Below are positions 1-12,015 of a DNA stretch of 64,000 nt, in pieces. Below the pieces are notes generated by a model. It was not told where the DNA came from. It ran no database searches and saw only the letters and a program-made list of their open reading frames with translations. The position numbers and the translations under genes are program-made. Source of the stretch: Mesostigma viride (lineage: Eukaryota; Streptophyta; Mesostigmatophyceae; Mesostigmatales; Mesostigmataceae). Position 1 is the first letter of the stretch. Every line of letters begins with the position of its first letter. Location of the stretch: contig RPFO01000130.1 of the NCBI GenBank assembly GCA_009746045.1, positions 333,808 to 397,807 of the forward strand. The letters are read 5' to 3'.

Positions 1-1053
1 GGCATATTATTGGCTTACGAGGTGGCGTTGATTTGCTTGCCTAGACTGCGGCGCGCCGACCTGTAGTAGGAACAAATAATCTGCGTGATGAGCTAGCTAG
101 TGTAGTAGTGCACTAAGCTAAAGCGCGTTCTCTGTGACTTGTGAAGCGGAAGGTGAAGGCGGGAAGGACTGAAGATCATCATCAAGAAGGTGAAAGCAAC
201 AGTATATTTGAATAACGACACCTATTTATTCTGATCAAGAATGATAAGGTGGGCCAGCAAACGTCAGTGGTCGTCTGGCACCTATATCGTAGCATATCGA
301 CATCCAGCATGGCTGACACGAATGAAGTCAATGGAACACGATTATGATGTGCGGCCCGATGAAGAATGAGGCCACAATCCGAACTGTCTGACATTACCAT
401 TAGCAAAGAGCGCATTCCTCAAGAAATGGGCAGCATGCAGACCAAATTAACTAACTACATGATGTGGAGTACTCCGTTTTTTACAGGGCTTGCCTGTCGA
501 GCAGGCGGGAGGGAAAGCAATACCATGCAGGAAGAGGAAGGCGACTGTGACGCAAGAAGCAGTGCTGATTGTGCGGGCGGCACTAAAGACAGGCTTGCAG
601 ACCGTTGTAGAGAAACCGACGCCTTTACTGGGTGCTCGCTCATGCCAAGCAACACCTCGGGGCGCTGCTGCTGGGGCGCTGGGCCAAGCGGATCTTCAAA
701 GGGGCCAATCACGACGGAATTTGCCCGCACCTTATGGGGCTCAGCAAGGAGCAGCTGGCGAGGAGCTGTGCGAGGCATTCATTGCGGCCTTTCCAATGCC
801 ATCGACGCCCTTCCATGTCATCGACACCTCGGGCGCAATGGTTATAGTGCGATGCTTGCACTTTTCTGGAAACCATACCATGAACGAAAATGGCTGACGG
901 GCGGGTAGGCTGACGCGGAGTTCAATGCTTTTGCGTCTGAGCCCCTAAATTCGGTCAGACCACTTGCATCGATGCGCCTTCTAAGACGCACTTGCCAGTT
1001 ATAAACTTACGGGCTGCCACGCAGTATAGATCAAAAGTAACGCCGTACCAGCT
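1..1053. other. Unassigned, possibly decayed coding DNA
   Basis: No gene is recognised. Plus-strand frames are open at 366-908 (ATG start) and 490-897, and they overlap in different phases. A stretch near 690-760 reads RIFKGANHDGICPHLMG, which looks protein-like, but it lies in a third frame and I cannot place it in a family. Switching between frames suggests old coding DNA with indels, or simply open GC-rich sequence. Confidence 0.3.
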
Positions 1054-2450
1054 ATGACGGACTCAAACAAAGCAAAACGAGGGCTGGAAAAGGAGCTGCA
1101 CAGCTTCCCAGCGCGCCAGCCAAACCCTCTCGCCTCGCCATTGTTCAGCCGACAGGCTTACCCGCCAACCCTCGCAAGCGCCTCGCCTGAGCCCAAGACC
1201 CGGCCAATCGATCGGAAAATGAGCGAGTTCCTCCCCGGCGACCGACGATCTCCTCTCACCGAGTGGCAAGAGTTGTCGCCGCAGGAATGCATTGAGGTTC
1301 TCCAGTTCCTTCGAACAGCGAGCGGAAGCTCTTCGTGCCCAGGAAGGGGCGGCTATCGACTACAATGGGACATGCTGGCTTCTATGCTTTTGAACGAAGT
1401 ACAACAACGGCCTTGATATTCCTGACCACAATTCCAGATCCGCCTCGCGACATCACCAGAACGCTCCGCACCCCGCCCCCGCACAGCCGGCAGCGCCATC
1501 GGTTCCTCCCTCGGCAGATACAATCGCGCAGTGCTGCGAGGAGCACGGTACCCTGGCCGCTGGTTGACCGAGCACTGACATCGCTGAACACCACGCTCAA
1601 CACGGTCGAGGCCGGGTCTCCAACGTGGAAACCAAGGCGTCCACAAGCTACAAACCCCAGTTCACGGCGCTACACCACCACGCGCCAGGCTTCGGAAACG
1701 CATGCTGCACTTGTCTCTCGCCTTAACCAGGTGGAGGGCAAGGGTGGCGGTGTCCGAAGAAGCTTGAGGCCATCCCGCCACCACCGAGCCCTGGCCACAC
1801 AGGTTCCCCAAGATAGCGGAGCAGACGGCCACCATTGCATCCCAGCCACCCCGGCAGGATGCTGGCGATCCTTTCCCGCGCTCGATCTCCTACGCGGACC
1901 TGCTGCGGTTCAGCGACCGGCCTCCACCACGACGGCCATCGCCACAAAAGCTCCAGGAGCGGAGGACCACCGCCAGGCCCAGCAACGGAGGTCACGATCG
2001 CCGCTCGCCGCGAGTGCCGAGTGGTGCTACGTCGCTTCCCCCAGAAGCCAGTGAGACGTCAACCTCTCTTGCTGACGAGCTCAAGAACCAGCTTCTTACC
2101 CCCATGGCCTGGTAAGCGTGAGGTAGAACTGCGTGGGGTGCCCACGCCTTCCCACTCACGGGACAAGGCGGGCCCCCCCACCAGTTCCTACTCAACCTTC
2201 CCCTTCCCCTGTAGGATAAGCCAGCGGTTCCTCTCTCGTCGCCAAGCGGTTGCACGACCTCACCTGGACGCTGGATGACGACCTCACCCCCGCTCAGCAA
2301 CAGCAGCGACGCGACCTGTGGCCGGAATTACCTCCGTGCCATAAGCAGACCTCCCCAGAAGCCCAAGGTACTGGAGGGGCGGGGGACCTGCATGACAACC
2401 ACAAGAGTGGACGCCCCAGCGGGCTTAGAATAGCAATAGCCTAGCCTTGT
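1054..2450 (+). pseudogene. Decayed gag-like / ORF1-like coding region
   Basis: Protein-like segments follow one another in changing frames. The first (1054-1416, ATG) ends in a helical stretch, ELSPQECIEVLQFL, whose continuation EQRAEALRAQEGAAI lies in another frame. A second segment (about 1810-2115) is Pro/Arg-rich, contains SYADLL and ends ADELKNQLLTPMAW before a TAA. A third, near 2245-2340, reads KRLHDLTWTLDDDLTPAQQQ. Basic, proline-rich, coiled-coil-like sequence without a catalytic motif suits a retroelement structural protein (gag or LINE ORF1), but I recognise no specific family. At least three frameshifts make it non-functional as read. An alternative is a multi-exon host gene, since consensus-like splice borders occur at 2112 and 2214. 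Confidence 0.3.
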
Positions 2451-3899
2451 AACCATTGGCGTCACTGCCGCTAAGGCAGCCATGCCTAGCTGTGCCAACA
2501 CAACCTAGTCACGTGCCGCAACGCCGGTACACTAACCAGCCATGCCTAGCCTAGTCCTAGTAACAGCCATCTACGCCCTGCTATGTTCAGATACTTGCCC
2601 ACGCCTCCTTGCTATGATATGCTCACATGGGTTCTTATTGCACCCACAGTTGCCGGCATCGTTAGCCTGTCCTTTTCGCTAGCCGCGCCCGATTGCAGCT
2701 GTGCATTGCCTGGCATGAAGGAGACTGGGTCTATCCCGTTCTCCTGTAGTGCACAACAGGATTAAAGCACTTCGGTGCTCCGTGACTCCCCAACGGGAGC
2801 ACGAGTTAATTAATTAATTAATAGTGCATGCATATCTTGAGTTCTACAAATTTATTATCCTTTCCAGTGAGTGTGCATTGATTACTGGTGGTATTGATAT
2901 TAGTTGCTGTTGTCTCGATTTTGAAGAGAAACTATCAAGTTTAAGACCGTTTAGAAACTAGCTTGTAATTTACGTAGTGATGTAATGGACAAGATTCCTT
3001 TCTCCGACGCCGCCAAGCGGCTCGATGAAGACTTCTCTTCACCCTTGACGACGGACTTTGACCCGTGGCGCAAGCAACAACGGCGACGGAGCTGATGCCC
3101 ACCTACCTCCAGCTCCGGAAGACCAAAGCGAGGCAGCCGGTGTACTGGAAGGGGCGCCATCTACGTCGGCACAACCCTGGCAGGCGGACCCCCGCAGGCC
3201 CCACGACTCCAGAGCCCCAGCTGTAGGGGATACAGCAGTAGTAGGTAGAATAGATAGGACCGTGCCATGTTACATGTACGCCTCCTAGAGTACATCTAGC
3301 TAACCACACGCTTTATTTCATCATGTACATGTGTGCCTATGATGTTGCACACTCAGCATTGATGCCTAAGCTCTTATTTAGCTATGTTGTGCCCATGCAG
3401 GGAGTAACGTCTCTTGCGAGACGCCATGCCCTAGGCCTTTTTGTATAGGCTCTTGTGATCTGCCCCCCCATGACAGGCTCCCCCTTCGCTGTGGCATAGC
3501 TTGAAGATCATGGGATGCAAGTGCCCTGACGTGCACTAGAGCAAGGGTCCTTTACATCCCCACCCTTGCAGGAAGTTAGCTTAGGATGTATTGATAGGCC
3601 AAATATGCCCCCTCTCAAGGTATGGTGCTACATAATTACTTCCCAACGGAGTTATGTACAATTCAATTCAATTCAATGGCAATGCCAAGGTCATGCTATA
3701 TATGTCATATGTATAGGCAAAAAGGTATGGAAAAACACCAGCAGACATGCTTGGTTGCTCAGAATGTTGAAAACCCTCAAAAAACCATGCCAAAAAAGGG
3801 GTTTCAACAGTTAGCGTACGCATTAGCGTATAATAATTATACACCGCGTATTATACATAAACCTGGGCGCGTTACGACGCGTATCGCGTATGGCCAATC
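2451..3899. other. Unassigned intergenic DNA
   Basis: The phrase CAGCCATGCCTAGC occurs twice (near 2478 and 2539), and a short TTAA run lies at about 2806-2822. An ATG at 2983 opens 36 codons (DKIPFSDAAKRLDEDF...) ending in a TGA that overlaps another ATG at 3092, which opens 43 more codons. Both are short and unrecognised. The segment looks like 3' flank of the decayed coding region to its left; nothing firm is seen. Confidence 0.3.
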
Positions 3900-4245
3900 T
3901 CTGATAAAGCTGACAATACCGCCGCCAGCGTGCATTCTTATTTATTCTCGCGACGCAAAAATTTCGGATGGACCCGCGCGCGATGGTCATCAATAAATTA
4001 TCGACATTTGCCAAAGCGCACAAACTTAGCGATGAAATATATCATAAACTCATTCGCCTTCAATATTCTTCGCAATTTCTCTGCATTCCGCTTGTTTATA
4101 TTGTCTGAGTTTTTGCCTGAAGCCGTCGCCATGGCCAGTCTCCGCTAGTGGTGGTGCGCGCACTGTTGCACCACTTTTTCAGGTACGGAACGGGTACCGC
4201 GGATTTTTTCGGCGCCAAAAATCGCGCCCGGACCCCTCATTTCAT
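3900..4245 (-). repeat. Dispersed repeat Z, copy 1
   Basis: The reverse complement aligns along about 340 bp with 52890-53220. Shared landmarks, in order, are a GGCGCC-centred A/T palindrome (near 4196-4230), GTGGTGCACG-like sequence, GGCCATGGCGACG, GCGGAATGCAGAGAAA, TTATTGATGACCATCGC and GAATGCACGC. A third copy lies at 57906-58190. Copies occur in both orientations, so this is a mobile or formerly mobile family. No open reading frame spans it, so it is presumably non-autonomous. Exact ends are not resolved. Confidence 0.7.
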
Positions 4246-4536
4246 ATATAGGCCCCAATACCTAGTAGTTAATTATGATTTAATTAAAAACAGCCCGGTG
4301 TCTCACTGTCGCTGCGACGGCACCATCAAACACAGCATGACCATAGATACAAGCGGACAAAAAGGTGCCAGCACCAGTTCCATCTACCTGTATTAGTTTT
4401 AACTGGTCTTTGGACCACACGAATGTTTCCCCACAACACGGTAAGCATGCATGGCACTATGGTCTGCTCCCCAAGGGACCTCCTCACACACACCGCACGG
4501 CCGGGGCCCGCTTCCGCAGCAGCTGCAGCAGCAGTA

Positions 4537-4537
4537 A

Positions 4538-4575
<38 letters not shown>

Positions 4576-4614
4576 TAGTAAGAATTAAGTAAGTAAGTAA
4601 GTAACGTTAAGAAA

Positions 4615-4679
<65 letters not shown>

Positions 4680-4708
4680 GAGTAAGTAAGTAGTAAGTAA
4701 GTAAGTTA

Positions 4709-4745
<37 letters not shown>

Positions 4746-4746
4746 C
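4537..4746. repeat. TAAG tetranucleotide microsatellite
   Basis: A near-pure run of AAGT/TAAG units over about 210 bp, interrupted by short variants (TAGTAAG, GTTAAG). A minus-strand frame through it encodes only a Leu/Thr/Tyr repeat and is not a gene. Confidence 0.95.
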
Positions 4747-4829
4747 TTGGTGTCGATGATGCGCGCAAAGGCATGCCACGAGTACTATGCTATAATCGTC
4801 GATCATTTAGAAAAAATAATTACACAAAA

Positions 4830-6550
4830 GTTTAACCCCTAAATGGGTCTGAGATCCTGCCGATAAATCGTCTGGATCTTTCACAATTTTGCAAACCAGA
4901 TCCATCCACCTACCCATATTCCAATGGCTTGTCCTTGGGGGCCAAGCATGTCCATGAGTTGCCCTTCAGGCGTTGTATTCACAACCTCACATATATGCAG
5001 GGTAGGCCATATATAACTGCCGTCAAAGTTCCAGGGGGTCAAGACGCGCGTTTTCATTTTTGTTAGAATTGTGCATTTTGAATTATGTTATAAGACTAGG
5101 CACCTACCACTTCAGGGATGAATAAACAATTAGTTGCTGAACAGTTTGAGCCATTGGGGTCATTCATTTGGGGGTATACAGCAGTTACACCCAGTACAGC
5201 CCATAGGGGTTACCGTTTGGTAAAAAGCAACCAAGGGTGTAAGGGTGGGCATTACTACTACTAATATGGCACCAACCATGCAAACAATTACATTCCTTTC
5301 CACATGATGGGAAAAACATAATCATCATCACACTGCCCACATGGGCCCTATGTGCAGGTGCAAATACCTTGTCCATGCACGTAGGTAACGGTGTACGGAT
5401 TAACCCTACGCCAAAGGGCCATGCATTCTAGGAGGCAGCCACCAACAAAACTAGATGTTGATCCTATTTCAGCCTGCCCTAGCAAACGGATAAAACTAGG
5501 CCTAAGCTGCTAGAGCTTGCCAGGTGATGGCCAGGCACACCTGGTGGCAACATGCTGTTCAATGGGGAAGCTTTTACTTCACCAGTTACGTGCTTATGAT
5601 GCCCAGAGACCAGCCAATGCCTCACACTCATGCAATATGTGTATGGGGAAAATGTAAACAAACATATATGGAGGTATTCAACCTACAGCCTCTTAAAACT
5701 TATCACCATCAAACCCTGTGGCAGGTCAACTGACTCGAGGAAGCATCTAAGAAGGGGTTCTGTTTTAGAAAGGGGCCAAGGCCAGGGTCAAGAAAAGAGC
5801 ATGATAATGCAAAAAGAATGTGCTACACAAGCTAGAACGCTATATTTAAACGTCAAACATCGTAGAAAACGAGCTTAAGCTTACCAGGCTATGGATGGCG
5901 TTACCTTGGCCCAGGCGGTGGCCGCAAAATGCGCATTTCGGCCACACCAAAGTTGTGCAGCATGTCGCTGGATTCGGCGAGTTCTGCGCCACCCTTGCAC
6001 GGTTAACGACTAATAATGTATCATAAAAAGTACAAAGAAACCGATATATCTTAAAATGACGCCCGCGAAAGTATTGCTGTCAACTTTTCTATCGTCGGCC
6101 TGATCGCAGTTTCCAGCAAGAAACGCTGGCGACACCTATAAATCGCATTCCGCGAGCCAGAAATGCCGTATGATCTTTAGGACGTATAAATCAATTATCC
6201 TAGTTTGGTCAGAAAATTCGAACGAAAACGTAAATGCCATGCGTGGGCGCAGCCGCCCATGGCCAGGTCGTCGTTTTTTCCGGAATGCACGTTTGTACGT
6301 TTGAAAAGTTACCCTACCCCTTGTACTTTGACCGGGCCAGAACACCTCTATAACTTTGTCAGAAGTAATACGAAAACCCATTTATACCAGCTTTTAGAGT
6401 ATTTTATAAACTTTCGATCTTTCTCAGCTAAACGTTCCTAATTCTCAATAGTTTTCGCGGCATGTGCGCCGCCCGAGAAGGGCCGATGCATCGCTGGAAC
6501 TCGATTTTTTGGCGGGAAAATCGGCCGCAAGACCATTTGAGGGGTTAAAC
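4830..6550. mobile_element. Candidate TIR element, non-coding, about 1.7 kb
   Basis: The left end begins GTTTAACCCCTAAATGG and the right end, reverse-complemented, begins GTTTAACCCCTCAAATGG, giving a TIR of about 17 bp with one gap. Flanks share only AAA, so a target-site duplication is weak. The interior has no long reading frame. It contains CCATGGCCAGGTCGTCG (near 6258) and CGATTTTTTGGCGGG near the right end, faintly recalling the Z repeat. A non-autonomous DNA transposon is the simplest reading; superfamily unknown. Confidence 0.45.
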
Positions 6551-7689
6551 AAATATTGTCATGCATCCATCCTCCAAACCAATTTAAAAGCACTAATGCG
6601 CTAGTTATAAAAATTCACTTTAGTTAAATTATAACATGCATGACTGATGACTCGGTTGCCGGGACTGGTTCACGACGTTATAGCATGCATTTCATGGACT
6701 GATGGGGTGGGTGGGAGCGCTGGAGCTGAGCCAAACTTTAGCTAATCTATAACCTTAATCTCATCTACAAATCCTAACCTACTCTACTCATTCAAGTGCC
6801 CAAAGGCGCATGTGTACAATGAGTGGTAATATCTTATTACCTCGGGCTGGCTGCCACGGCAAAACACACCAAAAGCGCCATGCAACGTGCAAGCCGCGCC
6901 TTACGTTGCGTGTCGACAGACTACAGTAACCAACTATACTAGCTAGAAGCCAACAAACAGTCTCAACGTTTAACCAACTTTAATTTTAATTAATTTAAAA
7001 TTAAAAGGACAAACCGTGGACTTGGCGGGGTTTTCCCACTTGGGAAGGGCATAAAAAGGTTTTTTCCCCTCCGGGAAAATTTTTTCAGTGGGAGGGGAAC
7101 ATGGGAATGGAATGGATGGTATAACTGTCTAGGTTCCTAGTTACAGGGGTGTGGCACCGCGGCCCGAATCGCTATGAATGCATGCCATAATACTTGGCAC
7201 ACGCGGAGCCCCCACAGGCTTGGGTGGTCTCCTCCATTACTACTTAGCCATCTACCTTGGCCCACCATCCGCCTCCATATTACAGACACCAGGAGCTGCC
7301 CGGGGGTGAGCCCGTCACGTCTAGTGTAAGCACATGTCCATGCCCGAGTCTGATCACGAAAAATGTCCAACGGTGGCGGCCCTGCCGCGGCGCGGCCGGG
7401 GCACGCCAGGTAGGACATATCGCCCAGGCTGGGCGGGCTTGGTGCCAAGCTAGTCTATCTGAGGTATACTACCTATCTGTGCGGGCCAGGTAGCCCGCTA
7501 GGGGCCCCAGGCGCCTGTGCCTAATAATGTGGGAAAACATAGGGGCAAATCAGCGTTACAAATCCTCCATTACTAATGTGCAAACCAAAGGGATATGTAA
7601 AAAGGGCCTGGCGCAGCATGCTTGGTGACGGCCGCCGTCGAGTCGTTGCTCCAGCTCCTGCGGTCAGTGCCACCGTCTCGGCGCCGTTT
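6551..7689. other. Unassigned intergenic DNA
   Basis: No recognisable gene. An AT-rich part with AATTTTAATTAATTTAAAATT (near 6979-7002) precedes a stretch near 7030-7100 with poly-T/poly-C blocks. The GC-rich part from 7140 has small overlapping frames on both strands and may include the decayed tail of the minus-strand LINE to its right. Confidence 0.3.
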
Positions 7690-8660
7690 AGGTCAGGATC
7701 GGTCAGAAATGACGACCTTGAAGAGGTCACGCTTGACGATCCGGGATGGCGGGGTTGCTCCACCAGCGGCGGTGTCATGGAGCGTGAGCCCACGCCCATG
7801 CCGATCCGTGTCGTCATGGCGTCCCTCGCAGTCGGGAAGCCAACTGGCCGGCAGCTTGAAGCGGCCTGAAGGAGGGTTAGTTGACCCTCGCATCGTCTAA
7901 GAGGCGGACAAGTTGTGGTGGCCTGCCATGCCAGGGCCAGGGCCTCCGTTTGGGGCTGATTCTAGACCAAAACCGCCCGAGCTCTGAGCGCCAGGCAGTC
8001 CAGCCAAAGTTGGGCAGACTCCGGCTTCTCGATGAGGTGATGTCGTCCGGCATAAATGAGGTCAGTTTTAGTACAATTCTGCCCGCTCGGCCCCCCTCCC
8101 CAAAGCCGTTCGTGCCTCGCTAGGCCAGGGGCACGCCGCCCTGCCCACCATGTAGCAAAGCCGAGCACCTTGCCCCCCTGAGCGCATAACATAATACCAA
8201 ACTACGATAATTAAACAGGTACGGCGAAGACGCAACCCTGCCAGACGCCGGTCTGCAGTGCGCATCATTGGCGGCTCCGTAGATTATTTGCCGTTTTGAC
8301 GTGCGCACCGAAAGTGGTTATCGACCCCTCACTTTTACAGCGTGCGGATGACGGTAATCAGGGCCGTGGCCCGACCACCCGCCCAATCGCAGGAGCAGCG
8401 AGCAAGTACAAGCCAGTAGAAGCGTCCCAGAGACAGAATCAAAAGCCTTGATGTAAGTTCGCGAAGATCAGGACTTGGCGGGGAAACTCACCAGGTTGCT
8501 GAGAGAGAGCGATGTCCTCGAAGAGGCGACGCGCCACGAAGCAATGGCCTGACGGTGTTGCCGCCCAGGCGGAAGCCCATCTTGACTTTACCCAGGTGAC
8601 AGTCGAGAGCAGAACGGAGGCGGTGAGGATCATCTACTACTTATTATTATTAAGTTACTA
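7690..8660 (-). pseudogene. Decayed non-LTR (LINE) reverse transcriptase
   Basis: Read on the minus strand, three RT landmarks occur in the right order. Near 8447 is IKAFDSV, matching the LINE motif A pattern KAFDSV. Near 8260 is TGVWQGCVFAVPV, matching the GVRQGCVLSP pattern of motif B. Near 8037 is a sequence giving IYA then DDIT, the F/YADD catalytic motif, with one extra G between Ala and Asp that breaks the frame. Other stops and shifts lie between them. A LINE RT copies its RNA at the target site; this copy is dead. No endonuclease or 3' tail was identified, so the clade is undetermined. Confidence 0.6.
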
Positions 8661-8824
8661 CTAATTACTTAGGCTAATTTGTACCGCATCCGTCTACTAG
8701 ATCAATTGTATCAAGGAGACAACCAGCAACATGATGCCCAGAACTCGAGGAGGAGACTCCGTCCATGGTAGCTCGAAGCATGCCGTATCTTCCTTCGCAC
8801 GCGATTCCGCAAACCCTGCTCCTC

Positions 8825-10795
8825 AGTCCCTCCCCCCCCCGCCCCGGCCCCCCGCCCATCTCCGCCCACACCTCCCCGCCCCTCGCCCTTCCTCTTCCTC
8901 GACTACCTCGTCTCTTCCCACTTCGCCCCGCCCCTCTGCGCCCCCTCGCCCCTCGCCCCCCTCGCCCCCTCGCCCCCCTCGCCCCCTCGCCCCCTCGCCC
9001 CTCGCCCCCTCGGCCCCTCGCCCCCGCCCCTCGCCCCCTCTCGCCCCCTCCCCATCGCTCCCCTCGCCCCTCGCCCTCCCCCTCGCCCCCTCGCCCCTCC
9101 CCCCTCGCCCCCTCGCCCCCTCGCCCCTCGCCCCCTCGCCCCCTCGCCCCTCGCCCCCTCCCCCCTCGCCCCCTCGCCCCCGCCCCCTCGCCCCCTCCCC
9201 CCTCGCCCCCTCGCCCCTCGCCCCCTCGCCCCCTCGCCCCCTCGCCCCCTCCCCCCTCGCCCCCTCGCCCCTCGCCCCCTCGCCCCGCCCCTCGCCCCCT
9301 CGCCCCTCCCCCTCGCCCCTCGCCCCCTCCCCCTCGCCCCTCGCCCCTCGCCCCCTCGCCCCTCGCCCCCTCGCCCCCTCGCCCCTCGCCCCCTCGCCCC
9401 TCGCCCCTCGCCCCCTCGCCCCCTCGCCCCCTCGCCCCCTCGCCCCTCGCCCCCTCGCCCCCTCGCCCCCCTCGCCCCCTCGCCCCTCGCCCCCTCGCCC
9501 CTCCCCCCCCCCTCGCCCCTCGCCCCTCGCCCCCTCGCCCCTCGCCCCCTCGCCCCTCGCCCTCGCCCCTCGCCCCCTCGCCCCCTCGCCCCCTCGCCCC
9601 CTCGCCCCTCGCCCCCTCGCCCCCCCCCCCCTCGCCCCCCCGCCCCCCCGCCCCCCCGCCCCCCCCGCCCCCCCGCCCCCCCGCCCCCTCGCCCCCTCGC
9701 CCCGCCTCGCCCCTCCCCCCCCCCCCGCCCCCGCCCCCCCGCCCCGCCCCCGCCCCCGCGCCCCTCCGCCCCCCGCCCCCTCGCCCCCTCGCCCTCGCCC
9801 CTCGGCCCTCGCCCCTCGCCCCCTCGCCCCTCGCCCCTCCGCCCCCTCGCCCCCGCCCCCCGCCCCCCGCCCCCCGCCCCCCCCCCCCCGCCCCCCCGCC
9901 CCCGCCGCCCCGCCCCCCGCCCCCCCGCCCCCCGCCCCCCGCCCCCCGCCCCCCCCGCCCCCCGCCCCCGCCCGCCCCCCGCCCCCTCGCCCCCGCCCCC
10001 TCGCCCCCTCGCCCCCGCGCGCCCCCTCGCCCCTCGCCCCCTCGCCCCTCGCCCCTCGCCCCCTCGCCCCCTCGCCCCCTCGCCCCCTCGCCCCTCGCCC
10101 CTCGCCCTCGCCCCTCGCCTCCCCCTCGCCCCCTCGCCCCCTCGCCCCGCCCTCGCCCCCTCGCCCCCTCGCCCCCCTCGCCCTCGCCCCCTCGCCCCCT
10201 CGCCCCCTCGCCCCCTCGCCCCCTCGCCCCTCGCCCCCTCGCCCCTCGCCCCTCGCCCCCTCGCCCCTCGCCCCTCGCCCCCTCGCCCCCTCGCCCCCTC
10301 GCCCCCTCGCCCCCTCCCCCTCGCCCCTCGCCCCTCGCCCCTCGCCCCCTCGCCCCTCGCCCCCTCGCCCCTCCCCCTCGCCCCTCGCCCCTCGCCCCTC
10401 GCCCCCTCGCCTCGCCCCTCGCGCCCCTCGCCCCTCGCCCCCTCGCCCCTCGCCTCCCCTCCCCCTCTCCCCTCTCCTCTCCCCTCTCCCCTCTCCCCTC
10501 TCCCCCTCTCCCCTCTCCCCCTCCCCCTCTCCCCTCTCCTCCCCCTCTCCCCCTCTCCCCTCTCCCCCTCTCCCCTCTCCCCCTCTCCCCCTCTCCCCTC
10601 TCCCCCTCGCCCCCTGACTCCCCCTCTCCCCCTCTCCCCCTGACTCCCCCTCTCCTCCTCTCCCCTCTCCCCTCTCCCCTCTCCCCCTCTCCCCTGAGTC
10701 TCCCCCTCTCCCCCTCTCCCCCTCTCCGGCGGCCCCTCTCCCCTCTCTCCCCCCCCTCCCCCCCCTCTCTCTCTCTGTCTCACACTCTCTCTTTC
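8825..10795. repeat. C-rich satellite, CCCCTCG/CCCTCTC units
   Basis: About 2 kb with C and T on the plus strand and G almost only in TCG or CCGCC. From 8940 to about 10450 the unit is CCCCTCGCC-like; a sub-block (about 9620-9990) is CCCCCCG-rich; after about 10450 G nearly vanishes and the unit becomes CCCCTCTCC; the right edge is (CT)n. Long open frames on both strands are artefacts of the repeat (Pro/Ser/Arg/Leu or Gly/Arg/Glu only). The complementary strand is rich in G-runs with quadruplex potential. Confidence 0.95.
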
Positions 10796-12015
10796 TCTCT
10801 CTCTTGTTGATGAACGTAAACCTAGTACTGTATTGCATGAAATGCCAAGCAATCAATACCTGCTTTCACGTTCATGTCTCACATTATTACCTACTCTCGA
10901 TCAACCATTATTGACAGTCTTCAGTGCTGCTAAGTATGTAACACTAGCACTTTATTATCACATCATCATATCCAAGTCTGGCTGGCCAAACAAGAGAAAA
11001 TACATAAGAGACTGTAGATCACTTGTACCTAAGTTGCCGGTCTGCAGAAGTTGTCGACGCGGGCCGCTGGGCCGCGCTTCTGTTACATGTATCACGTTCT
11101 GCATGAGCATGCACCAAAACAGGACAGCAGCGGCCATTGAAGTTATTTGCATAGTTAACCAAATATTAATGGATTTTATTTTATTAGTTACATACATATT
11201 TGGAACAATGATAGTTATTTACTTACTTAGCCAGTCAATCAATGGCTGCGTACAGTCGTGCTACATAATGCTGCCATGCGGTTGCGTGCACAATGCTGGC
11301 AGCACACTGTATAAATGGCAATTCAACTGATAATATGTGTCGAGGGTAGCGTGAAAACTGTCATGATTTGTATTTTTCCAGGCCACGTGCAGGCAAAACG
11401 ACCGTGATGCTGCATTAGATACGTACGTGGTCCAAGATACTTGAGGGGCCACAATTTTATGTGTTCGACAGAATTATTTCCTACAAATTTGTACTTGGCG
11501 CTGGGCCGGCCGAGAGATACTTAGTATTTCAGTACATACTGTACCACATGCGTATTTCGTTCGCCATGATTTGTTGTGGATCCGCGTTTCACGCAAACCA
11601 CATCGTACAGACCTGCCTAGGAGGCGTGACGCCTTTGTGCTCACCTGCTGTACTTTGCGCACGCTGTTTCAAGGACTTTTTGTTAATGTCATGCGAATTG
11701 TTAATGTCATGCGAAGCATAAATGACTGATGGAGTTAATTGTTAACGTCATGCGAAGCATAAATGACTGATGGAGTACTCATGTTGCGCCGCGCCACTTT
11801 TTGCGCTGCATGGCGCCGTCGAACATGCATGTTGTTTGCGTGTTCAACATATTTGTACATACGTAGGTACACCTCCTAGACTTGGCTCGTCCTGAGCCGT
11901 AGATGTCCAATCAACGGCTACAGAATGTAATCTAGTGTTTTTGCCTTGTGGAAGGCGGCCTAGTAGTAAGGCAACGACCACGCTTACCTAGCTTGTTTTT
12001 CTTTGCATCTTGTTT
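10796..12015. other. Unassigned DNA with a short direct duplication
   Basis: A plus-strand frame at 10833-11330 is open but unlike any family I know and has no protein-like bias. A 37-38-bp unit (TTGTTAAYGTCATGCGAAGC and the next 18 bases) is directly repeated at about 11699-11735 and 11739-11776, preceded by a shorter partial copy. Nothing else is seen. Confidence 0.4.

Noticed and set aside
2112-2214. Possible 103-bp intron (GTAAGC ... pyrimidine tract ... GTAG)
   Set aside because: Borders look good, but joining the flanking frames does not keep the protein-like downstream frame open, and the region already has several frameshifts.
4585-4806. Leu/Thr/Tyr-rich minus-strand frame
   Set aside because: Translation of the TAAG microsatellite.
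8731-10810. Long open frames on both strands (up to about 680 codons)
   Set aside because: They are produced by a C-rich tandem repeat and encode only Pro/Ser/Arg/Leu or Gly/Arg/Glu in all frames.
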